NCBI RefSeq assembly: GCF_910596095.1
Contig: NC_056538.1
Location: 33,723,922-33,787,921 of the forward strand
Length of the DNA stretch: 64,000 bases
Reading direction: 5' to 3'
From: Thunnus maccoyii
Lineage: Eukaryota; Chordata; Actinopteri; Scombriformes; Scombridae
Of the stretch, positions 46,542-56,936 are shown piece after piece. The notes beneath the pieces are model-generated. The model did no database searches, had not been told where the DNA came from, and was given only the letters and a program-made list of their open reading frames with translations. A program made the position numbers and the translations under genes. How positions within the stretch are numbered: the stretch's first letter is position 1; each line of letters begins with the position of its first letter.

Positions 46542-49500
46542 CTGTAAGTGCTGTTGCATAAATGCACCATGTTCATGATGCATTAGTGATAATTGATTCA
46601 TATTTGATTCCATTATTTAATACAATAAATAAATAAACAATTTATTTGATTGAAAAAATTTGATGTATAGTTAAAATTTAAATTTGATGTGATTAAACAG
46701 ATTTGTCTTGTACAGTATAGGAATATACTGATGTATAACAGGTAGCAAATGAACATAGGTGACTGAAAGGGTTGTAACCACTAGTGCTGTAGCGGAGTGA
46801 GTGGTGGGCACACGGGTGGCTGCCAAGGGTCCAGTTACAAAGGGGCCCACCTTGGGCCCAGTCTGCCTGCCTGAACATGCATTTTGTTGTTTAGTTGAAT
46901 ATTAATATTACATTATTAATATTATATAATAATATGATATTAATAAGTCTGTTTGTGTGTCTTGATCGTGACAAAAAATAAAAAGTCCTCAGAAGACTCA
47001 GAGTCTTTCTTCCACAGAGTAGAGACGAGCCCCCACCTCAGCCAAGGGGTTCTCGTCTTGTGTCTGGACAGAAAGTGTGTCGGACACATTTTCCACGTGC
47101 ACATCTCATGCAAAAGATATGTTGCATGTGTTGCGTGTGACGTGCATGTGAAAAATGCATCTGACACGCAGTATGATATGTGCATTGTTTCTTTTTGATA
47201 AGAACATAAATATGCTGTCTAAATGCCATCCTAGAGTTTTCTAATTGGATGTAATGTGGTTTGTTGTATTACACCACTATGAAACACTCTGAATTTGTTA
47301 ACTGTTTTGATAAAATGAATGTGTGAATGAATGATTGAATGAATGTTATCCTACTGTATACCTTATTTCCTTTAATGACCTGTCTGACTGGCTTCTGACC
47401 ACACCACTGCCAAGTGCTTAGTTTCAGACTTAATTTAGCTAAACTTGATAAATGTGTGGGGTCAAGAAAGTATAAAACAGAAAAAAGAGCAATTTTTGTT
47501 AATTTTTTCAGATTTTTCGCTAACTGCTCTTTTTTGGGGAAATGCCTGTTCAGGGCTCAATAAAGTTACAAACATCTATAATTAGACTTAAATTTTGGTT
47601 ATGAAGAAATGAGTCAGAATGTTAGATGAATGTTGTTGGGACTGGTAGGAGTGTGTTTGGTTATTATGAAATCATGAAATTATTAATATTATTAATATTA
47701 ATTAATAATACAGGACACCAACTGTTAGAGAGCCTCACAACAACCTACACACAACAGAACATTACATACACTTACAATGTCAATTACAAATTAATAATGT
47801 AAACTTGTCAAATTAAAAGCAAGACTACTTGCGCTAATGAGAAGACCCTAGATGAAGTGTAGATTCAGAGGTTGCAGAGCTGATTGGTCTTTAGTTGATG
47901 TTTTAATTTGGCCTTGAATGTATTGATGGAACTACAGCTCTTCATATCATCAGGTAGGACGTTCCACTGAGTTGTGGCTTCCACAGAGAACGCTGACTGC
48001 CCAAATGCAGTGCGATGAAATGGTCTGGTACAATCTTGTTTAGAGGATATTCTGAAGGATCTAATAGAACTTACTGATTGAGTGTACACAAAGTCACTTA
48101 GAGGAGGAGGGGCCAACCATGTAAAATTTTATAAACAGTATCCTACAGTGATGGAAATGCATTGGCTTTTCGTCCAGAGTTTTAGAGTTTGTTTGTATAA
48201 GGACTAAAGAGGTTTTATGGCTGTTTCTCTATGTGATGCAACATGTGATGCAATAAGACATATGGGAAAGAATCATAGCATGCATAAATATCTTGGGACA
48301 GTTTCTAAAATGTCTAAAATGTGCTAAGTTGTACTTTATGGTTTTAACCGTTTTTTTTAACATGTTTCTTAAAGTTCTAATTCGGATCCAGTGTCACACC
48401 AAGATATTTAAAATCAGTAACTATTTCAATCGTTTCACCTTTGTATTATGGTTTTAAAGAAAAACATAACTTTTGTCTTGTTTACATTTAGACTCAGACA
48501 TGATTGATCAAGCCAATGTGTGATCCTTTCCAATGCAGTTGTTATCTTAGCAGCAGCTAACTCAGTTGTTTTTGCATGTGTGTACACAACAGTGTCATCT
48601 GCATACATTTGTAGTTCTACATCATGACACTGTTGAGGGAGATCATTAACATATAGGCTAAATAATAGGGGACCTAACACTGATCCTTGTGGAACACCCA
48701 TCATGTGCTTCATGGAAGTGACCACTGTGTCTTGGTTAGACAATAGCAAGATGGCGCCACCTGGTGGTCGGCATCTTGCACTCACCGAAGAGTTTCTGGT
48801 TTAACACCTAGGTGTACACGGAGCAGTGCATGGTGGGATATGGAGTCCGAAACTGACTCATTTTGTTTGACTGTTTCTTGTTATCAGGCTTTGTGGGTTG
48901 CATGCAGGCCTGCCTTTGTTTTATGCACGTGGAGTATGAAGCCCAACAATGTGTTGTTAAACTCCTTGCTTACGGCATCTTGGCACCTTGTCTGTGTCAC
49001 TGCCTGTGGTGTTGTAGACTGTCTACTTTGTATTTGAATAGGCTTTATAGTGATGTAGACCACTGTGTCTATTTTATATTTGAATAGGCCTTATACAGTA
49101 CAGTATTGTAGACCACTGTCTCCATTTTATGTTTGTTATTCCTGAGTAAGAAAGACATGTTACTGAGACAGAGCAACTGGTCCGTCACTGTCCATCATTG
49201 GTGGAGCTGAACCGTTCATTAATCAATGCACGTAGAGCACCGCCTGCTGAAAAATTTGAACACAACTGGCAATCTGTTTTATTTTTTTGATCTTCAGAAC
49301 AAGCTTGTCTGACAAAGTAACTTCCCTGTATGTTTTCTTAGACATAGGCTTGCTCGGCTCAATAAGTGACAATTGGTATTTATGGATCGGATAGGATATA
49401 TCAGCTATTTTACAGTTGTGAATTTTAAAATGATTTTATCAGAAGGGCCCCTTGAGAATGCTCCACCCCTTCTGTGTTGAGAGTCTAGTTCCACCCCTGC

Positions 49501-49856
49501 ACTAGTGCATTAGTCCATTGTTTGTATTTCCATGTTTCTGTTCTCCGTTCGTAGTACCACAACAACAAATTTCATTGTAACACTGTGTACAATGAAATGT
49601 GAGCGGAGGTCTCTCACGAAGCTCTTCTATATTACATTCAAAGTTATGATTATTGATGTATGAAGCCAAAGCAGACAGTCAGAAGGGCTTTCAAAAGACT
49701 CTCAAGGACTCAAGAACCTCTTTTCATGACAAGCGACCAATGAGTTCTCACGGCATGACTAAGGTGTGGATGCATCAGAGAAACAAGACGTGCCCCAGCA
49801 ATAAATACCCATTTCAAAGAACTGACCTGTGTCTGTGTCGTCATGAAGAGAGCTAC
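46542..49856. mobile_element. 3.3-kb composite insertion in the first intron of receptor D
   Basis: Absent from the A and B blocks. It contains a minus-strand LINE RT fragment (47860-48790), an inverted piece of the LTR-like family of intron C (47630-47740), and otherwise sequence without recognisable genes (46542-47600, 48800-49850). Confidence 0.5.
47860..48790 (-). pseudogene. LINE RT fragment (L2-like), C-terminal half
   Basis: The frame 48435-48785 has [20 protein letters not shown], then [16 protein letters not shown] and [13 protein letters not shown]. The frame 47865-48116 is the C-terminal end (TTQWNVLPDDMKSCSSINTF). Frameshifts and a gap lie between them. Confidence 0.85.
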
Positions 49857-49945
49857 ATCTGCCACATTTACAGTCTTTTTACCATCAAATTGCCTCTTTT
49901 TGTTTCCTTGAACAGTGTTTCCCTGTTGAGCTGCGGTGGAAGTAT
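49857..49945. mobile_element. Palindromic MITE, continuation
   Basis: CACATTTACAGTCTTTTTAC to GAGCTGCGGTGGAAGTATAG. It continues the piece at 46322-46541 and is cut by the hAT transposon at about 49946. Confidence 0.65.
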
Positions 49946-51150
49946 AGGAGGCAGATGTACAACTGGCCCATTCTAATGACTGACTATATCTTCTTAACTT
50001 TTATTTTTAATAATTAAAATTAACATTTAAATACACAATAAAGACTTAAAAAAAAGTTAACCTTTCTAAAAAAGTGAAAAACATTTATTAGGCTACTATC
50101 ATGTGTGAAGTCTGGACCAATCACAACAGGCCATTTTCATTTACCCAGGCCAGTTAAGCCTGGGCACGCACATCATGGTAGGGAAGTTGTTCAGCAGCAG
50201 ATGATGGCCAAAAACACTTGTTTGAAAAATTGATCCTATATTGTGGGTTACAGCTAAATTAATTCATTATTATGGCACAACAGGCATTGATTTATAAATA
50301 CTTTAAAGAGTTAGAACAGAGTTGCCAGAATCCTCGACTGCCTATGCCCCATCATCACAGGTGTTTCCACCACCATCTCCGCATGTTAGTGAAAATCAAG
50401 CTAACGCTAGCGTGGGCTCCACGTGGGACGTGGGTTCTGTTGGCGGGACAGAAGGGGCTATAACTGAAGGACAAGGCTGCCAGTTTCACCTAGGTGAAAG
50501 TCAGTCATGCTCTCAAGGATGTATTTCCATTCCCATCTTTTCTTCATCAATCTCATCCATCGCGACTGCCTCGTTGACTTCAGTAGACCTTTCAGCTATA
50601 GATGAACCAGCAACACAGCCCAAACTCAAACAGTACCCTATCTCAGTTTTTCGACATGAGGCCAGGAGCTTCTCCTTATATTGGTATAGGAGGTACGCAT
50701 TTTTACAGTACAGACTTAGCAAGGATGCAGTATTTTGTAAAATGTGTCGGCAGTTTGATGAGATAGGTGGGGAAGAGTAATTTAGACGTCATGGATATAA
50801 GGATTAGAGACACATGAACACAGCTTGTTATAAACATGAAACCAGCAGAGCTCATCAGATAGCTGTGGAGAAATACAATAACTACAGAGAAGGCGACAAG
50901 TCCAGACATGGCACAATCATTCACAATCAGCTTGTCAACACAGAAGGCCGACAAAGTGAGATAATAGAAAGAAACCGGGAGCATATAAAAGTTATAGTTG
51001 ACATTGTGCTCACATGTGCAAAGCATGAGTTACCTTTATGTGGATACCAGGAAAATTGAGAGGCACAAAACGCCAGCAGTTGGCGGGCCCACAGGGGATA
51101 GCAGCTCCAAAGAGGACGGCTAGCGGACGACTGATGAGCCCCCGCAATGA
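49946..51150 (+). mobile_element. Truncated autonomous hAT element
   Basis: It interrupts the block shared by A, B and D, which ends at GGAAGTATAG (49945) and resumes at about 51153 with CACACTTGAAAAATTGTGAAC. It carries the 5' part of a transposase gene. Terminal inverted repeats were not identified with confidence. Confidence 0.55.
50272..51059 (+). pseudogene. hAT transposase (ZMYM1-like, TTF zinc finger), N-terminal fragment
   Basis: The frame 50322-50780 ends with PKLKQYPISVFRHEARSFSL, WYRRYAFLQYRLSKDAVFCK and MCRQF, the TTF-type zinc-finger domain of ZMYM1-like hAT transposases (the KDAVFCxxC core is clear). After a frameshift, 50814-51059 continues with KHETSRAHQIAVEKY, then ERNREHIKVIVDIVLTCAKH and ELPLCGYQEN, matching the next conserved stretch of these proteins. 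The catalytic and dimerisation parts are missing. Not functional. Confidence 0.8.
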
Positions 51151-51540
51151 GGAAAGGCACACTTGAAAAATTGTGAACTTTCCTTTAACTTAATACTTCT
51201 AGATATAACGTTACCAGAATTTTCACAGACATATCTGACCGTTATGTTTCTGCTCATATTTGACATAAACAGCCACCTAGATTATTAGCCTTTAACAGAG
51301 TGGCTTTGTTAGCCAGGCTAAGATGGTGTCTGTTGTTTGGTCCTCTAATTTGGTACAGATGTAAATATTTCAACAACTACTGGATGGATTGCCATAAAAA
51401 GATATGTTTCTCATATTAAAAACACAGTGCGACACTTGTAAGGCCAATAGCTCACTAGGTAAATTGATCTCCAACTGCCTTGTCCCCTCCTGTTCTCCAT
51501 ATATACAAATGAAGTAAAATGTTCATTTGGGCTGGATAAG
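51150..51540. other. Block shared with upstream regions of A and B
   Basis: Matches 19750-20040 and 25035-25290 (CACTTGAAAAA.TGTGAAC and TGGTGTCTGTTGTTTGGTCC). No gene. Confidence 0.7.
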
Positions 51541-51900
51541 ATCATTGGAAATAAACAATTGCAACTCCAGAACTTATACAACCAGTCCACAACCAAAAAG
51601 GCAACCCATGTCTATAACAATCCCACCCACCCCCTTCACTCATCATTCCAGCTGTTGCCATCTGGCAGGAAACTCAAGGTCCCACTAGCCAGGAAAAATG
51701 GGAAGAAGAAGTCATTTGTGCCCTTTGCTGTAGCCACCCCCCACCCCCACAAACACAAAAACACAGCCCATGAGCACTGCTGCTGCTGAAAGTATATTTA
51801 TGTATTTTAGCTGCTCTTTACTGTCTGTTTTACACTGTGTTGCCAGAATGCAGAAGGCAAATTACTATTTCATGTGTTGTAATGGACAATAAAGTTTTCT
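51540..51900 (+). pseudogene. Rex1/CR1-like LINE, C-terminal end and 3' tail
   Basis: DKIIGNKQLQLQNLYNQS, NPTHPLHSSFQLLPSGRKLK and KNGKKKSFVPFAVA match 25870-26090; the tail TAATGGACAATAAAG follows at about 51880. Internally deleted upstream. Confidence 0.75.
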
Positions 51901-51904
51901 TATC

Positions 51905-52285
51905 TTATGTTAAAAGTGGTACATCTGGGGGACCTGATGAATCATGTGACTACAGAACAACTACAGACTACTAAACCACTGATTTCAAAGGTCTTGAAAA
52001 GAGAAATCAAATCTTGGAGAGAAATCAACGTTTAAACCCAAAACAAACACAATTTGGTATTTTAAAGGAACCAGAAACCATCAAAAGTAGTTTGGATGAA
52101 GGTAGTAGTGGAAGCAGTATTCTTAGATTTAAAAAGCCTTTGATTAATTGTGAACCATGAAATACTTCTAAATAGATTATCACATCTTGTATTCTCAACC
52201 AGCTGTAAGCTGGTTCAGATCAGTAATGTGTTCAAATTAACTGTGAAAACGACACTTCAAAATTGTAAATTGGCATGGACATGGA
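51905..52285 (+). pseudogene. LINE RT fragment, block copy upstream of D
   Basis: Same fragment as 20041-20465 and 28760-29165 with further deletions. Confidence 0.8.
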
Positions 52286-52424
52286 CTGTAGTCAACCTCT
52301 TATAAACTCTGTGCAAAGTGTCAAGAGTTGTTTAAAACAGTTTTTATCTTAAGTTGTCTTGGAAAATATATTGAGATTTAGATTTTTAGAAAAAGACTCA
52401 AAATTTCAACATAAAATTAAAGCT

Positions 52425-53991
52425 GCAAGCAACGTTGAATGGGCCTTCACGCCTCCGCACACATCAGGCTGCGGTGCCATCGAAGATGGGCATGTAGATG
52501 TCTTCAAACCTGGGCTGTTTTCAGACAGTGCAAGAAGGAGATAAACATCACTTCCTTTGTCCACTATGTTGCCTGCTGCTGGTGCTGCTTCACTGAAATT
52601 TGGTAGGGGGCACTATTCAGCCCGTTTGCGTCACTGATGGAATATTGTCATGTAGACGTGTTCAAGCTGGGAGAAGTTTGGTGCAGACTGGAGCATTTAC
52701 AATAAAGTTATAGCAACTTCCTCTGTCATGGCGAAACATCAAATCTCAACGGTGTGAGGATGAGAATTTTCTGCAGGGTGAGACATGTCTGTCTTGCTCA
52801 CACCTGTGTCATCAAAATTATGCAAGTTTTGGGTCCATTCACTTGAATTTCAATTAGTAAATTGAAAACTCTTGATGAGTTTGTGTGTAAAACAAATTAA
52901 TTTCCTAATTTTCATCAAGTCTATTTTTAGAAAAGTAAAGACTTTTAACCCACATGACCTGGTCAAAGCTTGATTGACATGTTTACTGTCAGGTGAGTAG
53001 AGACAATAAGTAACTGCAGCTGAACAGAAAAATACTCATATATTTGAATGGAGAGTGTGAGCGAACCCACATCTTTTTGAACATTTACTGCTTCCACATA
53101 GTTTTAGATACAAACTTCATTCGAACTTTAAATGAGTCACAAGACTTTGACCTACAAATCTTGAATTTACATGTGTTTTCTATCTTTTACTGTTTTTGAG
53201 ATATTAGAGTGTGAGTTTTAAAGTCTTTTCTTGCTCCTCCTGTGATTTTATAATGAGTGTGTATTGCGGAATGTTTCACAGCACTGAGGGAGTGACATCA
53301 CCAGGAGCAGTTGGAGAGGAGGATTTTAGAGTACGCTTCTGGTGAAATCTCCTCATAAATCCCATGACTTTGGCAAAATCTTACATTAATCATATTTTAG
53401 TAGGAAATTTTGTGGTTAATCCATTAATTCAGGTTTGAAAGTGGTCAGACTTATAGTTTAGACACGAGAAGCCTCTGTTTGACACAATGGTGATGTGGCA
53501 CTGCAACTTTCATGGCTTATAAAATCCAAACCGTTCGAGTTTTTATCTACTTTTTTCAGCATAGTGTCATAAGTCATGTATTAATGTTTGAAGCCAATAA
53601 CATTAACGTCCTCGGAGGAGATAGCGTTTGTTTGGGAGCTAAAATTGAGAAAAAGTCTCATTTTGAAAGGCTAATTGCGGACTTCCTGTTGGATTTAGGT
53701 CAGGGGAGTCAGCGTATGATTTGTAGGTCTTGATGAGACGAATAACTTTTTTGGTTTTGGTTTGATCTCTCTATGACATTCCTACGGGCCATAGTGGCCA
53801 TTTTAATTACATTTTGGCACTTTGGGGGGTAAATTTTTTACATTTTATCAAATATTTCACCAGACCTGATGTGCGTGCCAAATTTGGTGAGTTTTTGAGC
53901 ATGTTTAGGGGGTCAAATTTAGGTCTGATGTCCCGTAATAATAAAGAAACAAACAAACAAACAAACACATGAAATACAATAGTGCCCTAAA
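52425..53991 (+). mobile_element. 1.57-kb non-autonomous element of unknown class
   Basis: In the A and B blocks AACATAAAAA runs directly into AGTAGAAGCACAAAG. In D the same two points, 52424 and 53992, are separated by this sequence. It starts TTAAAGCTGCAAGCAACGTTG and ends with AATAATAAAGAAACAAACAAACAAAC and a short tail. No transposase or RT frame is present. The opening phrase is common in fish genomes. Confidence 0.7.
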
Positions 53992-54037
53992 TAGTAGAAG
54001 CACAAAGAACTGAAGATGAGATATTTGCAGCACTCAC

Positions 54038-54180
54038 CTTTCTGTCTGTCAGTGGAGATCTCCGATAGAAATTATTTGCTTTAATGCCTCCTTCTGTGCA
54101 GCGTTCACAGGACAGGAAGATTATGTGAATCTGAATCTGTGGTTACTGCATAATGGCTCAGAAAACACACACACTGCTGT
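54038..54180 (-). promoter_or_regulatory. 5' noncoding exon of receptor D
   Basis: Minus-strand GACAGACAGAAAG followed by GTGAGT (donor at 54037-54036). The body is near-identical to the exons at 20650 and 29332; the exon's last bases are AAAG rather than ACAG. Confidence 0.6.
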
Positions 54181-54379
54181 TCAGATGCTATTTCATTTCC
54201 TGTTTTTTGTTCATTGTTTGTTGGAGGACCACAAAAAAAAATAGACTTAGGTTTTACTGGGGCTGTTGCTGTGTCACTAAAAAAAATCAGCTGGGTCTTT
54301 AGACTCAGACTGGCCCGCCAAAATCCACCTGCAGACACATACGACCTATAACACTAGAATCATGTCATAAACAGAGATC

Positions 54380-55100
54380 CATTTAAATGCACAATATGTA
54401 ATTTCAGGTGCTAGGGGTCTCAATCAAAACAATAACAAAAGACAGAGTTTGATGATGGTGTGAAGTAGTGTGGGATCATGGGAGTTGTTTTCTTCATTGT
54501 TTAACAACCAGTTTCTTCAGGTTAGGATTACTCCAGTGTTCATGGTTGAGGATGTTTTTACCAGGAGCCAAATTATCCGCAGAGGTCTCCTCCTCTCCAA
54601 CAACAAACGTACATGGGGATTAAAACAGTAAAAATACTGAATAAAGATATTTCACGTTAAAAATCAGTGTTTCTCTGACGATGTTCGACGAGCAGCGAAC
54701 TTTGTGGAGGGGCTTCTAGTCGGGCTGCTGCTAACATTTGTTTAGCTTGTTTCTCTGATGAGTTAAGATCCAGACGTTTGATGACAAAAATCCTTCATCC
54801 AGTTAAAAGATGTAGTTAAAAACGACCAAGATCTCAAAGGCTTATCATAAATATGTGGCTTAAAACTGAATAAAAGTCCATTTATAACAGTTTCTGTTGA
54901 ACAACCACAATACTGACGTATTATCTTGTATGCATATACTCTTTGGTAGACGCCATTGTGGCAAACAGCCACAACACCAATGTTTTATCTTCTATGTGTG
55001 TAAGTTACTCTTTGGTAGACACAATCATGGTGGACAAACACAACACCTACACATGCATCTTGTACACTATACTCTTTGGTAGAGGGGTATGACGCCATTG
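54380..55100. repeat. Unclassified repeat with a 64-69-bp imperfect tandem unit
   Basis: Begins TTAAATGCACAATATGTAATTTC, a phrase typical of a fish MITE. ACTCTTTGGTAGA recurs at 54938, 55007 and 55071 within loosely repeated units. Confidence 0.45.
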
Positions 55101-55264
55101 ACAAATGGCAATTTATTTACAGTTTATTTACACAATGTGTTTAATACAAATACATGCAAAAGAAAACAATGTGTTTCACAAAAGATGACAAGTTAACACA
55201 GAAACATATAAATATATATGAATATATATCCATGTACATACACACAGCCGGGTGACACATTAAA

Positions 55265-55727
55265 GGAAAAACCTACATGAAGTGTCTCAAACATGCACTC
55301 GTCCACCTGTTGAGAATATGGTGAAGGATGACTCATCTCACCAAACCACTTTTTTCCATCTCTCTGTAGACCAGTGCCTGTGGTTTCTGCACAACTGAAC
55401 TCTCAAATGTGCATTCTTCTTTTCTTGCATTGACATTCTCAGTCACCTTCTGTTTGTCCTTGCATATCACACTAATGCACCAGCATCAAATGTAAACTGT
55501 CAACCACAGTTTCCTCCCTTATTTCCTGATGACATTCCCTTAGATCTAAATGCAGATGTCACTTTAGTCACTGTTCTTATTGAAACTGTATAAATTGTGA
55601 CTGAAGCTCTTGCCATCTGTGCCTCAACAATGAACCCTCTTTCAAAGTCACTTAGATCTTTTCCTCTCACCATCTTGATACAAAGGGAAACATATACAGA
55701 CGTGCTACTGTAAGCATATTGTATCAT
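55265..55727 (-). pseudogene. Tc1-like transposase remnant
   Basis: On the minus strand, MVRGKDLSDFERGFIVEAQM, then VSIRTVTKVTSAFRSKGMSS (within 55500-55727) is the N-terminal helix-turn-helix region of a Tc1-like transposase. At about 55330-55300 a DESSFTIFSTGG-like piece of the catalytic domain follows directly. The middle is deleted. Confidence 0.8.
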
Positions 55728-55962
55728 TTCCGGTTGCCGACTGTGTCTACTGATAGCATTGCTGCTTTCATCTCAGTTGATTTTCCTATATATATCACAT
55801 TACTGTGGATTAATATCTGCTGTATATTTAAACTTTCGCTAGTTTTACACAAGCACTCTCAGCGCTTTTCTCTTAGCGACTTTTCTCGCTAATCGCACAA
55901 GTTGTTAGTCACTTTAGCTCTGCAGGTAGCATTAGCAGCTAACTTAAACTAAGCAGTTAGCG

Positions 55963-56840
55963 ATGGCTTCTCTCTCTCCCTCTCGTTCTCCTGCTCTCTC
56001 TTGCTCGGTGTGTCAAATGTTTAGTTATTCCTCTGCCTCCTTTAGTGATAGTGGTAAGTGTAATAAGTGTAGTTTATTTGCAGCACTGGAGGCAAGGCTT
56101 AGTGAATTGGAAGCGCGGCTCCGCACCATGGAAAAACAATCAGCAGCTAATGTAGTTAGCCAGTATCCGGTGCGGGCCGACCTAGCGTAGATCCCACTCC
56201 CCCGGTAGCTCCCGAGCAGCCGGGAAGCCAGGGCGGCTGGGTGACTGTCCGAAGGAAGCATAGCCCTAAGCAGAAGCCCACGGTTCACCACCAACCAGTT
56301 CATGTTTCTAACAGGTTCTCCCCACTCAGTGACACACCCGCTGAGAAACAAACTCTGATTATTGGCAGCTCCATAGTCAGAAACGTGAAGTTAGCGACAC
56401 CAGCAGCTATAGTTAAATGTATTCCTGGGGCCAGAGCGGGCGACATTGAGTCAAATTTAAAACTGCTGGCTAAGAATAAACGTAAATATGGTATGATTGT
56501 CATCCATGTCGGCGGCAACGACTCCCGATTACGCCAATCGGAGATCACCAAAATTAATGTTGAGTCGGTGTGCACATTTGCAAAAACAATGTCGGACTCC
56601 GTAATTTTCTCTGGACCGCTGCCTAATCTGACCAGTGATGACATGTATAGCCGCATGTCACAATTCAACTGCTGGTTGTCAAGGTGGTGTCCAGCAAACG
56701 ATGTGGGCTTCATAGATAATTGGCAGACTTTCTGGGGAAGACCTGGTCTGATTAGGAGAGACGGCATACATCCCACTTTGGATGGAGCTGCTCTCATATC
56801 CAGAAATATGGCTGAGTTTATTAGTAGACCAAAACCATGA
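55963..56840 (+). pseudogene. L2 LINE ORF1 (zinc ribbon, coiled coil, SGNH domain), one frameshift
   Basis: Starts MASLSPSRSPALSCSVCQ. CSVC and CNKC form a likely zinc ribbon (residues 14-37). ALEARLSELEARLRTME is a short coiled coil. After a one-base shift near 56185 the frame continues with an SGNH-hydrolase-like domain: [10 protein letters not shown] (block I Ser), VIHVGGND (block III Asn) and DGIHPT (block V His). Such ORF1 proteins are known from L2/CR1-group LINEs; the protein is expected to bind RNA or lipid during retrotransposition. All catalytic residues are visible, but the frameshift breaks the gene. Confidence 0.85.
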
Positions 56841-56936
56841 CAACCCAGAGTTGAGACCAGCAGGCAGAGCTGCAGTCCTACACGCTTCTCTGCACTTCCA
56901 TTAGAGCAGTTACCCACCCAAAACTACATAGAGACT

